Positions 1 through 11,819 of a DNA stretch of 64,000 bases are shown piece after piece. Made by a program: the position numbers and the translations under genes. This DNA is from Chlorokybus atmophyticus. Lineage: Eukaryota > Streptophyta > Chlorokybophyceae > Chlorokybales > Chlorokybaceae. The DNA lies in the NCBI GenBank assembly GCA_009103225.1, contig RHPI01003244.1, forward strand, positions 1 through 64,000, written 5' to 3'. A model generated the notes under the pieces. It had not been told where the DNA came from. It was given only the letters and a program-made list of their open reading frames with translations, and searched no databases. How positions within the stretch are numbered: the first letter of the stretch is position 1; each line of letters starts with the position of its first letter.

Positions 1-944
1 TCTCCACCCTCTTTTCTATCCCTTGTGTTAATGTTAGCAAAATTCCGGCCGACCCGTCTCGCCGTGTTCTCAAGCTCCGTGAACTGCTGCTGAGTCCACT
101 CTACATCAGTCTTTTGCAACCGCATAATATCTGGTTGCTTTTGGAGCTTAGAATCCAAGGCTCGAATGAATAGGTCGGCCTTCTCAATCAGGCTTGGTGG
201 CTTTCCCCCATTTGCAGCCTGAGCCGCTAACAGGTTGAATTGGCTCACAAATTCCGTGATCAACTTGCCCGATTGTTTCAAGTCGGATAGCTTATCCCTG
301 GCATTAAGCCCCGGGTCCACTGTCCTATATTGGCTAAACAAAAACTCCTTTAGGGATTCAAAGGTGGGTTCAACCAAATAAGACCTATGGTCCTTCCACA
401 ACTGAAGTGGTTCTGGACCTAAATATCCCGCGGCAAAACCCAACCTTTGCCTTTCCGGAACCGTAGCCAAAGTCACTTCGACTTGATTCCAGCAAGCGTC
501 TATATATCCTCCCCTTTTTTGCCCCTCCATGCTGGGGGAATTTTTTGGAAAATTGGTACTTGGTCCTACTTGGACCGAGTCTATTTTGTCCTCGAGTTCT
601 TTCATTTTTTGCTCCCCAAGGACACGGAGGCGCGTGATCACCTCCTCATTCTTCTCGAGGTTTTTCACAAGCCTCAAGATGCCTTGCTTGGCCTTTTTGC
701 CCTCTGTGCAACAAGCCAAGGCTATTTTCTTATATTTTGGCGACAACTTGGCGATCCTCCGATCCATCTTTTTCCCTAGTTGGGGAATTGGTGGATTCGA
801 AGCTTCCGCCTGTTCCGCCATTGCCGCGACTAGCTTTTTTTCTTCGAAATAGGCTTCTATTTCGCGGTAATCCTCTTCACTGGCGCTACTATTGAAAGTC
901 TCACGCCACTTGTGATAATTTCCAATCCGGCGTTGTTTCGGCAT
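1..944 (-). CDS. Ty3/gypsy-type Gag polyprotein, 3' end outside window (element C)
   Basis: Reading the minus strand from ATG at 944 gives at least 314 codons without a stop, running off the left edge. The N-terminal part (residues about 1-130) is rich in Lys/Glu heptad-like stretches, consistent with a coiled coil. It is followed by a Retrotrans_gag-like core with WNQVEVTLATVPERQRLGF, LWKDHRSY, FLFSQYRT, ARDKLSDLKQSGKLITEFVSQF and IEKADLFIRALDS. This core packs retrotransposon particles. No CCHC knuckle is reached. Downstream protease and RT would lie left of base 1. The palindrome-rich block to its right probably includes this element's leader and LTR, but I could not find a primer-binding site or LTR edges there. 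Identification is from motif pattern only. Confidence 0.85.
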   Translation of the reverse strand, partial: MPKQRRIGNYHKWRETFNSSASEEDYREIEAYFEEKKLVAAMAEQAEASNPPIPQLGKKMDRRIAKLSPKYKKIALACCTEGKKAKQGILRLVKNLEKNEEVITRLRVLGEQKMKELEDKIDSVQVGPSTNFPKNSPSMEGQKRGGYIDACWNQVEVTLATVPERQRLGFAAGYLGPEPLQLWKDHRSYLVEPTFESLKEFLFSQYRTVDPGLNARDKLSDLKQSGKLITEFVSQFNLLAAQAANGGKPPSLIEKADLFIRALDSKLQKQPDIMRLQKTDVEWTQQQFTELENTARRVGRNFANINTRDRKEGG

Positions 945-3000
945 GCATTTCGGAAGCGCGAATTTCCGAATCAAAGTGGCCCCAAACCACGGCCTGAGTG
1001 GTTCAAAATCGAATGTCCAAGCTCCGAGGCCAGCTGTTACGGCGCGCGGAGGAGCAAATCACACCAAAAACTATGTACAGTGATCACACACTTTTACATG
1101 TAGTGACTGTACACTCCCTTTATCACCTTTCGTTGAATGAACAACTACTTGGTAACTTAAGGGTTATGGTCACCTAGCTTAGGTACCCCTACCTTAGTCC
1201 CAAAAGCCCAGAGCTCAAGTCGCGCGGCGGCTACCCTCCACCTGCGACTGGCTCTTTTGTTTGTTTTGGCGATCTCTATCGCCGTGAGCTTTACTAGGAA
1301 CTATCTTGGCTAAGACCTTCTTGGTCCAAAGCCTTCTACGAGATCCCCATTCACTCACCCAAGTGATTAGTTTAGTTCACCCGGCATTAGTTCACTGGCA
1401 TTCTGCAAAGTGACCAACAATGTGAATCCGCGATTTTTGTGCCTGCGGCCATGGTAGACGGCGCTGCCATAGCGCTGCGTATTGGCACACGCGGGAGGGG
1501 GCCAATGCCTTAGCCGGTTTTCTATCGCGACGTCGCGTCGCGATAGGATTTAATAGTTGATTCACTAGTGAATCTACTATTAAATCACTTCGCGATCAAT
1601 TTTAGTTCACTACCTCATCGGCATTGTAAATCACTCTACTAGTGAACTAACTTAGTTCACCAGTGATTCACTTTTGGCTCTCACTTCTATTAGTCCCCTC
1701 ATATTAGGGTGATTCACTTAGTTCACTTACGAACCCCTAGTGAACTACTTTAGTTCATGTTCGTAACTGAACCAGTGAACTAATTTGGTTCACTTACGAA
1801 CCCCTAATGAACTACTTTGGTTCATGTTCGTAACTGAACCAGTGAACTAATTTAGTTCACTATGTTGATTCACTTCGCAGGTGAATCAACCCCTTCGCGA
1901 ACTCATTTCGCGAAGTCCTTTTTGTTCACCCTAGGTAGGCTACTTCGCTCTAGTCAACTGATCCAAATAAGCCGCCTTGGATTGGCCTAAATAAACCTTA
2001 TAATTACACATGCTTTTTCCTATGATGTTTCATGCGATTGACCCCATAAGCCCACATCGCGTTAATAAATCATTATATTAAAGCCATGTGCTTTTATCTT
2101 CCTACTCAAGGCGCCCATACATACATGAATAGGGTAATTCCTAGTCAACCACTTCTAATTAGATGCATATAAATGCTCTAACTAGCCAGGCCCATAATTG
2201 GCAATGCATTGCACTCGTGTTAAAGCTCAAACACAAACACACGCATTTAAAGCTTGTATAACAAACCAAGATAATCCAACCAAGGTTTATTAAACTTTTG
2301 TCTCTCGCTAATTAAACTTATATATACACTGTACATGACCAGCTATAGTAGCTAGGCCGTAACACTACCAAGCCTTTATACCACTTCCCGCTCTCCCGAC
2401 CTGGCGCACATGTTGTCCAAGCCTTGTCACTGTGTGCTGACCTGTCCGCACAAGCTGATCTTGTCCAACACAAGATGTCAACCTCGGGATTATGAAACTT
2501 CCTTGGTTTTCTACAGGAGGAACAATCCCACCTTGAGATTTGAAACATAGGCTCTCCAAATACAAGAGTACTTTCAGATTGCCCATAGGCATTACTTAGC
2601 CTTGCGCATGTTACCACAGTGGCAAATCGCACTGCACCAGTATGATCTTGTGGTTTGCCAACCTCGCTTTTTTTTTTGGAGCTGTCACAGCTTTTGGCAC
2701 CTCATAGGTTTGGGCCAAAGGTCTCAGGCATCAACCACCTCCATGCTAGCCCTCATCAATGCCTTGTAGTTGAGCCAAGGCCATATAGGGTGACGAGTAG
2801 ACCTACATGAGAGCACACCTCACAAGCACTACACATGCTCATGCGTTGGAAAATGTCACTGAGTCTTTTTTTATTAAATAAGTAGGGGACAAAAATAGAC
2901 TTTTGTCAGCCTTATATGCGTGACAATAGCCGCCGCGATTTAGTAGAGCAGCCTCACCCATACACACAATATTAATCAGGTCGTTAAAACAACGGCATGA
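945..3000. repeat. Palindrome-rich non-coding block, likely leader/LTR of element C
   Basis: No coding signal is seen. The stretch 1360-1930 is full of TTAGTTCAC / GTGAACTAA and GATTCAC / GTGAATC words in both orientations. A 25-bp palindrome (1522-1546, CTATCGCGAC arms) and a 36-bp one (1549-1584, TTTAATAGT arms) are adjacent. A 67-bp unit is repeated in tandem at 1721-1787 and 1788-1854. From 1950 to 3000 the sequence is AT-rich with nothing recognisable. The position directly upstream of the minus-strand gag suggests LTR/leader, which is inference. Confidence 0.4.
1721..1854. repeat. 67-bp tandem repeat, two copies
   Basis: Units begin GTTCACTTACGAACCCCTA at 1721 and 1788 and differ at a few positions. 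Each unit contains several GTGAACTAA/TTAGTTCAC inverted words, so each can fold on itself. A third unit starts at 1855 but diverges after six bases. Confidence 0.9.
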
Positions 3001-4390
3001 TTACACAGAGTCATCTCGTCTAAAAGCTACGCTCGTTGTCTACATGATCGATTATAGGAGGAGTCTCCAAAACAAAACTTGGCTCGATTTTGATGTAAGA
3101 GAATGTGGGCCTAAGTTCAAAGATAACGTCAACGTTGCGAAAAGTATGTTATGATGTGGTGTGATGTTGCGATATGCCAATAAAATTGATATATTATAAC
3201 GAACTGCTGCTAGGTAACATTGTTCAATGTTGTAAACATTACGCCTTTTGCGGCTGCAAACATACCCACTTTAGTAGTGACTTATTACGGCAGTGCACTG
3301 CCACGTGCGCATGCATTTGTGAGTGCGGGTGGTTGAGGGAAGTTCAGGTTGGTTGGATTGTGCAAAGAGATGCGGTTTCATCTCTTTGCAAATTGTTGTA
3401 ATTATTTGCTTTTCAGGCTACTACGTTAATATTGTGAACAATATATAAATAGCAGCAAATTGTGCTACTTGGACCATAATGCGTGTGTTGTTCTCAGCGA
3501 CTGCGAATGTGACCAACCATGGCCATAGCTTGGCGTCCGTGTCAATGTCATAAATGTTATTTGTCATGCAGTCACATGCACACATGCATAATATGCATGC
3601 CGCCACTTATCCTCATTGCGTGCATGCAATTCATGTAAAGCACATATATAAATAATGCCCTTTTTATAAAACACGCTTATTTAAGCATTCGGACACCCAT
3701 CACTATTATCAATATCATTATCATTATTACTATATCATTATATATATCGTTGTGATTGAGTGTTAACATTGTAGTCTTTTACGGGGTCTCTTTGCACAAA
3801 TAAGCTAGTGTGTTGAGTTTGCAAATCCGTCATGAAATTGTAACCCAAAAAAGATCTTTTTTTGTGGGGTCTGTTACTTCTGCGAAAAATACGTAAATGA
3901 TGGTAAACAATCATGTTTGTTTGTAACTCGAGTTCTTTGGGTTGAAAATCTCGAGCCGTACGTAGCTTTATTATTTAATGCAATGGATGGTGCACTGTAC
4001 ACCGCGAATATCATAATTTGTAAAGACAGGTATTGCAACATGATATCTAAATTGACACTCGCGTTTAAAGATCGTTAACAGCGGGTATAGCGCTTACCGA
4101 CAATCAACGTAGGTGATTCTTTCACTCCTAAAAAATACATCAGATGGTAAACATCTATTCCCATTTGCATATTAGTTCTTTTGCTCAAAGATCTCGAGAT
4201 GTTTGCATAAATTGTTAAATCCAATAAAGGGGAGAGACTGTACGCCGCTAATAAATGAATCTGTGAGCATACCGTATTCCGTCGAATACAACCCCCCCTT
4301 ACAAACAAAGCTTCCGCCCATCAATGAGAGGTGTTGTATTAGAGATGTAAATCGCCCGTAAAAGGGCGGTCAGAAACAAAGCCCCCTCCC
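3000..4390. other. Intergenic, nothing recognised
   Basis: AT-rich sequence with only short open frames of low-complexity composition. I see no splice-consistent exons, conserved protein motifs or repeat structure. Confidence 0.5.
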
Positions 4391-4604
4391 CCAAATTTCG
4401 GAGGGAGAGGGGGGGTTTGAAGGAATATGGTAGGTACTGCAACATGGAAAGTGAAACGGTATCCTAGTTTGGAAGTCACTAGCAGAAGGTACACTGCCAA
4501 ATTTCGGAGGGAGAGGGGGGGTATTTGAAGGAATATGGTAGGTACTGCAACATGGAAAGTAAAACGGTGTCCTAGTTTGGAGGTCACTAGCAGAAGGTAC
4601 ACTG
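4391..4604. repeat. About 106-bp tandem duplication
   Basis: Two head-to-tail copies (4391-4496 and 4497-4604), each starting CCAAATTTCGGAGGGAGAGG and ending AGCAGAAGGTACACTGC. The second has a 2-bp insertion (GGTATTTG versus GGTTTG) and three substitutions. Non-coding, immediately 5' (plus-strand sense) of the tRNA gene. Confidence 0.9.
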
Positions 4605-4656
4605 CGTTTCGGACATTAAAGAGATTGTGGGCAGGATACTGCCCAAGCGAAAAACT

Positions 4657-4740
4657 TGCAAGGAGTGGGATTTGAACCCACGCCTACAAGAGTAGACTGC
4701 GACCTGAACGCAGCGCCTTAGACCGCTCGGCCATCCTTGC
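4657..4740 (-). tRNA. tRNA-Leu(CAG)
   Basis: The minus strand folds as a class II tRNA. The acceptor stem is GCAAGGA/TCCTTGC with discriminator A. The A box is TGGCCGAGCGG, the anticodon arm CTGCG-TTCAGGT-CGCAG has anticodon CAG, there is a long variable arm, and the T arm has GGTTCAAATCC. There is no intron and CCA is not encoded. It decodes CUG leucine codons. The intact stems argue for a functional gene rather than a SINE fragment. Confidence 0.95.
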
Positions 4741-6899
4741 AGTTGACAACAACAAGTCAATGTTGTATATACTATATAATCTGTTTATATATGTAAATTA
4801 TATAGAGTGTTTGGAATTAATGTTTGTTTAATTGCGATCATCGATCCAGGGTAAATCGCCTTAACTTTGTAGTCGCCCCTAATTTCGTATCAAATAAGTC
4901 GGTTGACACAAATAAACGACAACTGTGACCGATAAGTTGTGGCTTTTTAACTGAGTATTGTGCAACTTGTAGGCTTGCATCTTACTAGCTTACAAGTTGT
5001 AAAATCCCGCCCAAGACGCTGGCGGTCGTAGCCAACCAAGCTCAGGTTGGTCTGCTGGGCGGGCGAGCGGGCTGGGCTGGGCGGGGGGACGGTGCTGCTT
5101 AGGTGTTGGTTTGCGTGTAAGCTGTGCACTGCAGCAGGCAGCAAGCTTGTGGCTGCTTGCATCAAGCTCTTCAGCGCTGAGCTGAAGAGCTTGACGCAAG
5201 CAAGCAGCTGGCTGCCTGCTGCCTGTGCTGCTGCTGTTCTCTCTGTCTCTCTCTCTCCCTTCTGATGTCTGCTGTAGCATTGTGAGCACATTCGCACATT
5301 GCACTGCAGGCATGCCGTTCATCAACAATGCTTTCATTGAAACTTATAGGTGCAGCGTTTAGGCTTGCTTCAGTATCCCTTGAACCAGAACAAAACTCTG
5401 AGCTTGAGCTTGTCATGTTAGTTCCTCTGTTTCTGTTCAAACAAGCTGGTACTTTGCTCACTTCGTTGTCATGTTTTGGCAATGTAGGCTCAATGCTTGA
5501 TGTACTGCAGCTACTGCCAAGATCCAACAGCTCTAAGTTGTGAGGTATATGGATTTCAGCTGCATGCATGCCGTGCGCTTGAATAGCAGCAGCCTGACCA
5601 ATGTGCACATGTGCAAGCAATACTCAAAAGCTTGCATGCTTGTTGGCAGCAACTGTCGAGTTGAGACTGTTGCTGACGTTCTGACCATAAGCTTGTCCAC
5701 AGGTTGCAATGGCTGTACACTGCCAGCTGGCATTGCAACATGCCATGCCTGCTGGCTGACTGCAAGAGATGATAAGCACTTGACCAAATGAGTCGCGCCC
5801 TTGCTTGCAGCTTGCAGATACACTGGTCGTTAGTCATATGTTGTAATTGGCAGGACTGTTGAATGGTTCTAGTCAGCAAATGAGAATGTGTGTTCGTTGC
5901 ATTCATTGGCAGCTATTGTACAACCCATGTAATGTTGTGTGCAGCCGGTAAAGGGTCGCTTCCATTCGCGCGAGCAGCACCACAGCAGCCGAGGTGCTTT
6001 CCTGCTTGCCTCCTATCATAGCAAGTTGCAATTGCTCGTGCGCTAGTTGTTGGTTTGATTGGCCGGTGGATTGACTGGTCAGCAGGCCTGATCGGCTCAT
6101 CGGTTGCTTCAAATCATCTAATATTTGCTGGTCTCATTGGCTAGTTGGGTCGGTAGGTATGCTGGTCCTAACCCCTATACCTTACCACTGCTAGTCCTAG
6201 CCCCAACCATGGATGCTGTTAAACACTGATTGTCTTGTTCAATGCAGCTTGCAGTATTCATCTCTTGGAGCTCCTCCTTGTTGTCATCTGCATATGAGCT
6301 GGTGAACTGCGGCGCTGGACGGCTGGTTCGTCTAAACCTATTAGGTTGTTGGTCCAGACCTACTTTGCTGATCTTTGTTATCTATCGAAACTTGCTTGTC
6401 TTGTTTGCTGATCTAGCCCTGCTGGTCTAGGTCTGCTGCTCATGATTTGCCAATCTGTTGCTGGTCTGCGCTATTTGCAACACCCCGGAGCTGGAGCTGA
6501 AGTTGGAGCTGCTGGATTAATGGCAGTAGTAGTAGTTGTTGAGTATAATGCTGTGATTGTGCACTTGGCCATGCTGCAAAAGCGTTGCGGGGTTTGTTGC
6601 AGTTGTCTGATTGCAATGATATGATAACTGAATGTATCCGCACAAGCATATTGAACATGCCTGTGTTGGCACATAACAGCAGCACTTGCTCGTGCCGGCA
6701 TTGGCACAGAATATGAAAGCCGTTGCTGGCACGGATGTCAGGTGCAAACTGTTGAACATGATATGGTCCGTTATGCCATTAAATGTGTGATACACTAGTA
6801 TGCAACATCGTCACACCAAGCTACGTACTGTCATCCCTGCCTATCACTGCACAAGCATACTCGCACGCATGCCAGCGGCATGCAAGCACGCCTACACAA
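4741..6899. other. Intergenic, TG/CT-rich, no gene recognised
   Basis: Many short frames occur on both strands, with Ser/Cys/Leu-rich translations and no family resemblance. A hairpin lies at about 5152-5206 (CAAGCTCTTCAGC arms around CGCTGA). From about 6000 to 6450 the sequence is built of degenerate TTGGTTGGTCTGGT-like words. At 6650-6740 GTGCCAG/CTGGCAC words recur as they do around 7670-7900. Confidence 0.5.
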
Positions 6900-7658
6900 C
6901 TACACTGCCGGAGCCGCCAGCACAGCGTCCGCTTCCGCCGTTGGCGCCGCCGTATGGACCGGATCCCAGCCTGGTACCGCCGCTATGACTGCCGCCCCCC
7001 GTTCCAGGATGGTGATGCCCTGGGCACGCTGCAACGCGCATGACATGCGCTGCCGGTACAGAGCTAAGTAGCCCGACAGCCTGCTCAACGGCAGGTCACG
7101 TGTAGCCAGTGCCCTCCTAGCGCATGTATCAATGACGTCGTGAAAACTCTGGCCCAGGGTGCCGTGCGTCTCGGCGGCGAGGGGATGAAATGTGTCGGCG
7201 GCGGGGTGATCATGGTATTTCCGCCGCTTCGCCTGCTCCGCCGCCTTCGCTGCGCCTCCCGGTTGCTCGCTGCATGCGGTGATCGTGACATCCAAGAGCA
7301 TGCGCGTATCTCGACCGGGTTTGGAGGCCACCAAGTCCACTCGCCTCCCCCTCGTCTCACCCGACAGTACCGGCATAAAACCGCTCTGCCCCCTACTGAC
7401 CGAAAACCCTGCGTCACGCATCACACCATATACCTCGTCGCGCAACGCGTCATGCGTTGCCGTGCGGCACCTCCCAAAGGGGCAGCGGAGTAGGTGCGCG
7501 CCCTCGGCCGTGAGCGGCCCCCCGCACAAGCAGTGCTCGACGTTGACCAACAGCGGGTGCGGTAGTCCCAGCAGCGTCCTGAGCGCGGTCCGGAAGATGT
7601 CGGCGGAAATGCGTAGTGCCGGGAAAAGTGGCAAGGCCGACAGCCACGCGCCAGTCAA
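6900..7658 (-). pseudogene. Non-LTR retrotransposon C-terminal fragment (zinc finger plus REL endonuclease)
   Basis: A 252-codon minus-strand frame looks like the tail of a LINE ORF2. First comes the short post-RT segment (about residues 1-40, with RTALRTLLGLPHPLL), then a Cys/His cluster CLCGGPLTAEGAHLLRCPFG followed by ATHDALRDEV. Next is a PD-(D/E)xK-like core with GRRVDLVASKP and MLLDVTIT. This matches the restriction-enzyme-like endonuclease end of early-branching LINEs (R2/CRE/Dualen-like groups). No reverse transcriptase is found upstream (higher coordinates), so this is a 5'-truncated copy, the usual outcome of target-primed reverse transcription. Flanking GTGCCAG/CTGGCAC palindromic words (6650-6740, 7670-7900) may be part of the insertion. 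Family-level call is inference from motif order. Confidence 0.65.
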
Positions 7659-7904
7659 TAAAGGCAGCTAAATGTGCCAGTGCTGGCACACAAGTTTTGC
7701 GCCATTATTGATCAATACTACTCAAGAACCATCCCAACACTGGACACAAAATCGCACGTGCCAGCTACCAGCGGTTATATTAGCAGCCATTGCTGGCACA
7801 AGCGGTTTTGTGCCAGCTTCGGGGCTTTCTGGGTCTAGCCCCGAAAGGCAGGTGCTTGTACCGGCACAACGGGTTTGTGCCAATACTGGCACGGGCTGCA
7901 GGCC

Positions 7905-8343
7905 CCATGTGAAGCCATCAATGCTAAGGACGCTGCAGAGCTTGATGCCCCCAACCCAGAGGTGGATGACTGCACCACCGGCACAGAAACCTCAGCGAAG
8001 AAGAGGAGAGGGCTGAAGGTCCACCTCCGCACCAGTGAGCAGATGCATGCAATGTTGGAAGAGCAGGATAATGAGAAGGAACAAAAGTCGGCAAGCCAAG
8101 CTGAGAGGGCACGAAGAGCCTTTTCTTCTGAGAAGCCTAACAAGGCTGAGGCAGCAAAGCATGCAGCTGCTCAGAAGGCAGCCTTACAAGCAGCTAAGGA
8201 AGGCTGCCAGTGAAGCGAAGAAGTTCCTGGAGGCACACGAGAAGGAGGAGAGGAGAGCGGCCAGGCACGACAAGCAGCAGCTCAGAAGAAAGAGCAGGTT
8301 GAGGAGATAGCGCGCAAGGAGTATAAGCAGAGGGAGAAGACAA
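7905..8343 (+). pseudogene. Remnant of a pogo-like transposase C-terminal tail
   Basis: Plus-strand frames encode KVHLRTSEQMHAMLEEQDNE, then Ala/Lys/Glu-rich coiled-coil (KAEAAKHAAAQKAALQAAK), then after a frame change FLEAHEKEERRAARHDKQQ. The order of a short hydrophobic LTS-like motif followed by a long charged Ala-rich helix matches the tail of the transposase at 35652-36978 (AHMLTSPELATALEKERLEA and following). No DDE core is visible upstream. The frame change near 8213 means it is decayed. Confidence 0.4.
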
Positions 8344-10542
8344 AAGCGGTAATACACATGTAATATCTCCCTAGTAGCAATACACATGTAGTTTCCACCA
8401 CGATACAACTTGTATCGTACAAGTCGTTCACTGTAGTGACAGGCATCATCGGCTGTTTTAAAGTTCGTCCAGTACATTCTTATCGGGCTTTTGTCACGCC
8501 GCTGCAGCTGCAACTTAGGCTCTAACTTAGGCTCCAAATTTAGGCTAACTGCATAAGATATAGGCCTAACCGTTGTCAAAAAAAAAAACAAGAACGGAAA
8601 GAGTATATGGCCGTATAAGCGTCTATAGAGCCAGAGGCTCTGAACCTCTATGCGCAGCATTTTATATTATTTTAGAATTGGCAGTGTTGACGCATTTAAA
8701 ATTGTAGCCTAGTTGGGCCACGTGTACAATCTTTCATAGCCACCGCATCGCAACTTGAGGAAGTTAATGCACAATCTGTTGTGCGCCAGTGTTCCCTCCA
8801 TGCGAAGCATAGACGTCGGTAAATGCGAACTCAAGTTCGCACACATTGCCGTCGTATGCATCGTGCTTAGCGGCAGCAAGCTTCGCCGCCTGCGCAACAC
8901 TTGCGTGACGTGGCGGCGCGTGGGCCGCCGCTGCAGGGCGTGCAGGTGCCTCCGCACAGAAGCGCCCGCGTCGTTCTCTGGCTGGGCCAGCCGTCTTTTG
9001 GCGGCCTTCCTGTCGGCCTGATGTTCAACTGCAGGCCATGCCGCTGTGTTTGGATGTTTTAAGGGGGGCGCTGCACCTGCGTTCGCAGTCCCTGGCCTAC
9101 TGCTGCCGTGCTAGCTCCGGCCTGGTGCTTCGGTCATCAGTTGCTGCACGGTGGCGGCTCCATTCGCTCGCAGCGCCGGTCTCCCGTCGGCTGCCGCAGG
9201 GTTAACACGTGACGCTGCAGCAAGGCGGTTGCTCTCTGCGCTGGCAGCCACGACCTGCTTGCTGCTGGCCTAAACCGTCGGCCTGAAGCTGCTCGACGTG
9301 CGTGCAGGACCGCACGTACACGTTGCCATTGGGCCTACAAGCGGCGCACGTAGGTGCACTGACAGCTTGCAGCTGGGCGCCGTGCTGGCGGGTGGTGTTG
9401 TCAACACTATTACCCTTTGAAACACTCCTCGCTTCTTTTCGAGGTAGGCCATCAGCTGACCCCCAACGTGTGTTGTTGCTTATGTCAAAACTCGGTCGTC
9501 TCCGGCCCTGCAACCTTTACACCATTGATTGCGCAAACATTACACTTGACAAATGGCTGATAGCTCTCGTTGCATCCAACCTCGGTTCCTATCAGTTGCT
9601 TGCCACGAGTTTCATATTCATGTGGCTTGGAATGCATGGATGGCACTGTGTTTGTTTCCATCTTCGCTGCTTGCCTCCGGCCTCACTTCCTCTCATCAGC
9701 TTGCCTCCAGCCACACCTACATGCAGCACCAATTGCCTGGTTGATGCTGTCCATGGTGGCCACCGGGCAAGCTCGGCATCATCCCTGTGCTGTTGGCATC
9801 AATAAGGGTTGTTTTCGGTGGTACGCTCCATGATGAGGGCCACACCGTGTATAGTGGTGCCGGTCGCAGCCCCTCTCGCACCACTGTAAACGAAGTTGGT
9901 CTTTTTAAACACGCATGTAGGGGCGCCCTTGTGCATAATGGGCAGTGGCCGAGCCCCTCCTCACTCTCTGTGTCTGTCTGTCTTGTCGCATTGATGTTGC
10001 TGGCCTTCATTAATGCAAGTGAACATGTGTATACTAGCCGGTGACACTTTCATTCACTGTCGTTATGCCTTGAGCTTGTGCTCATTTCTTCTGCCGCTTG
10101 TTTGCAGCTTGGCACAGTGTCACCCGATTGCTACACTCTGGCAAGCTATTAGCAATGATGGTGTGCACAACAATGAGCAAACCTCGCTCCCCCTCTTGTC
10201 TTATAGCCTTTTATTATTATTGGTTAAGATGTTGCTTCAGCATTGCTTGACGTCGTGCTGGCAACTTTACGCATTACATGCCCCTCCTGCACGGCAATGT
10301 GCGCAAGCAATACACAACGTATAGCAAACTATGTCGCAGGCAATCGTTGCGGCAGCGATTGCAGCACAGTGTCATAGGTTGACTACTTGGCATATTGTTG
10401 CCACTTTATTTTTGTGCACGCACAAAAACTTGCAGCAGAGATGGTGATGTGCAACGGTCAGCATCCTCTCTCCCCTTCCTTGTGCACTGCTTGGCACTGC
10501 CGTTGACAGCACACTTGCCACATTGCGCATTTATGCCTTCGT
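8344..10542. other. Intergenic, nothing recognised
   Basis: GC-richer stretch around 8840-9300 and lower-complexity TG/CT-rich DNA to 10540. Open frames are short and Cys/His/Leu-rich. I found no domain motif and no chain of phase-consistent exons. Confidence 0.45.
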
Positions 10543-11071
10543 TGTAACGGGAAGGTACATAACATTACCACATATCGACCATAAAAGCACCAAGTCTCTT
10601 GTGGTCGAGTGGGTTGTGACATTGGTCATCGGAGCTTGAGACCCGGGTTCGATTCCTGCCTTGCACACGAATTCCGCGGTTGTTGTTTCTCGATCCAATA
10701 ACATCGTAAATGGTCACATTATGAGTGCCACCATCGATGGGTCGCGACTTGCATAATGGCAGTCGCGCCGAACTGACCAGTTCAGTCGGCGCGGCAGGGC
10801 GCGACCTGCCTATCGCGGCGACGCGACCTGTAGGGCCGGCAGCGGCGCGCTATGCGCGCGCTGACCGGTATGGGCCTAAATTAGCCGGTCCTTGGCTGTG
10901 GGGCCGGTGACCGACCCTAACAAACCCCTCGGGTAATTCCCCAGCTGACCGGGCAGCTGCCGAGGACGTCAGCGTTCTTAAGTGGGGGGGAATGTAACGG
11001 GAAGGTACATTAAATCACCACATATCGACCATAAAAGCACCAAGTCTTTTGTGGTCGAGTGGGCTGTGACA
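10543..11071 (+). mobile_element. TRIM-2: 529-bp miniature LTR retrotransposon with intact TSD
   Basis: Two 79-bp LTRs (10543-10621, 10993-11071) start TGTAACGGGAAGG and end GTGACA, differing at about five sites. They are flanked by a 5-bp target duplication TTCGT (10538-10542, 11072-11076). A PBS-like TGGTCATCGGAGC (initiator-Met PBS with one extra base) follows the 5' LTR, and a polypurine tract AAGTGGGGGGGAA precedes the 3' LTR. The internal region is GC-rich and lacks gag/pol; its 61-codon frame is probably meaningless. PPT and LTR start are the same as in chromovirus A, suggesting mobilisation in trans by A-type machinery. Confidence 0.9.
10602..10656 (+). promoter_or_regulatory. tRNA-like Pol III A and B boxes spanning the TRIM-2 LTR/leader
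   Basis: A-box-like TGGTCGAGTGG at 10602-10612 lies in the 5' LTR, with the same word in the 3' LTR at 11052-11062. A perfect B box GGTTCGATTCC lies at 10646-10656. Start-to-start spacing is 44, the spacing of the two boxes in a standard tRNA. D-stem (GTC/GAC) and T-stem pairings are partly present, but no acceptor stem forms, so it is not a tRNA gene. Confidence 0.6.
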
Positions 11072-11819
11072 TTCGTGCACATCACTAAACGCAAGTAGTT
11101 TTAAAACAATGAGTCATGCTCATCATGCGTGTAACGGTGCTCGTGCTTTGTCACCTGCGAGTTGGTCCAATCAATAACCCTCTCACCAAGACACGGTATT
11201 CACACCGGGACCTTGCCCCCTCTGCCAAGCACACACGCGCACCCCGCCACTCGCGTACGCACGCGTATGCGCACGAAGCTACACACCAACTTGTGTAGCG
11301 CCTTGGATCGTCACACAAGCATGCACACACCAGTGGACACGCGCTAGCTACCCTTGATAATCATCACTAAGCTTGCACACCAAAAACTAGGGAGCTAAAG
11401 GTTGTATTGCAAATTGTAGAATGTCACCTTTATACCTACCAGTCTGCACATGCTACTGTCTAGACGATTCTAGCGCTAGACGGAACTGGAAGCTAGGATA
11501 TCCTTGCAGAATCTTGTAGTAAACTTTTAGACCTTTCCAACGCACCAAAGATCTCCTCATTTGCTGCTCATATGGTCAAGTTATACTACTTGGCGCCAGG
11601 CCCTTCCAGAAATCTGGTTGAGCCCTTCTCGACTGGCCCTCCGTTTTCTGGCGTCTTCCAGACTCGCAACTCGCCGATATCCGCCACAAGTCGTGAAACT
11701 CATGATACCTCACAAATAAGGCCTAAAATGGCCATGAAAATCACGAGATTTGACCTTGATTGTTACACTCCTCCCCCCCTAGGTGAGCTTCGTCCTCGAA
11801 GCTCGCGAGGTTGTCGTCG

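Noticed and set aside
5047-6795. Numerous 60-150-codon ORFs
   Set aside because: Overlapping frames on both strands with Cys/Ser/Leu bias from TG/CT-rich DNA; no conserved features or exon chain.
10595-10666. A tRNA gene at the TRIM-2 left LTR
   Set aside because: A and B boxes and partial D and T stems exist, but the acceptor and anticodon stems do not pair.
10725-10910. Small Arg/Ala-rich ORFs inside TRIM-2 and TRIM-1 (25215-25445)
   Set aside because: Explained by GC-rich internal sequence; TRIMs normally encode nothing and no motif is seen.
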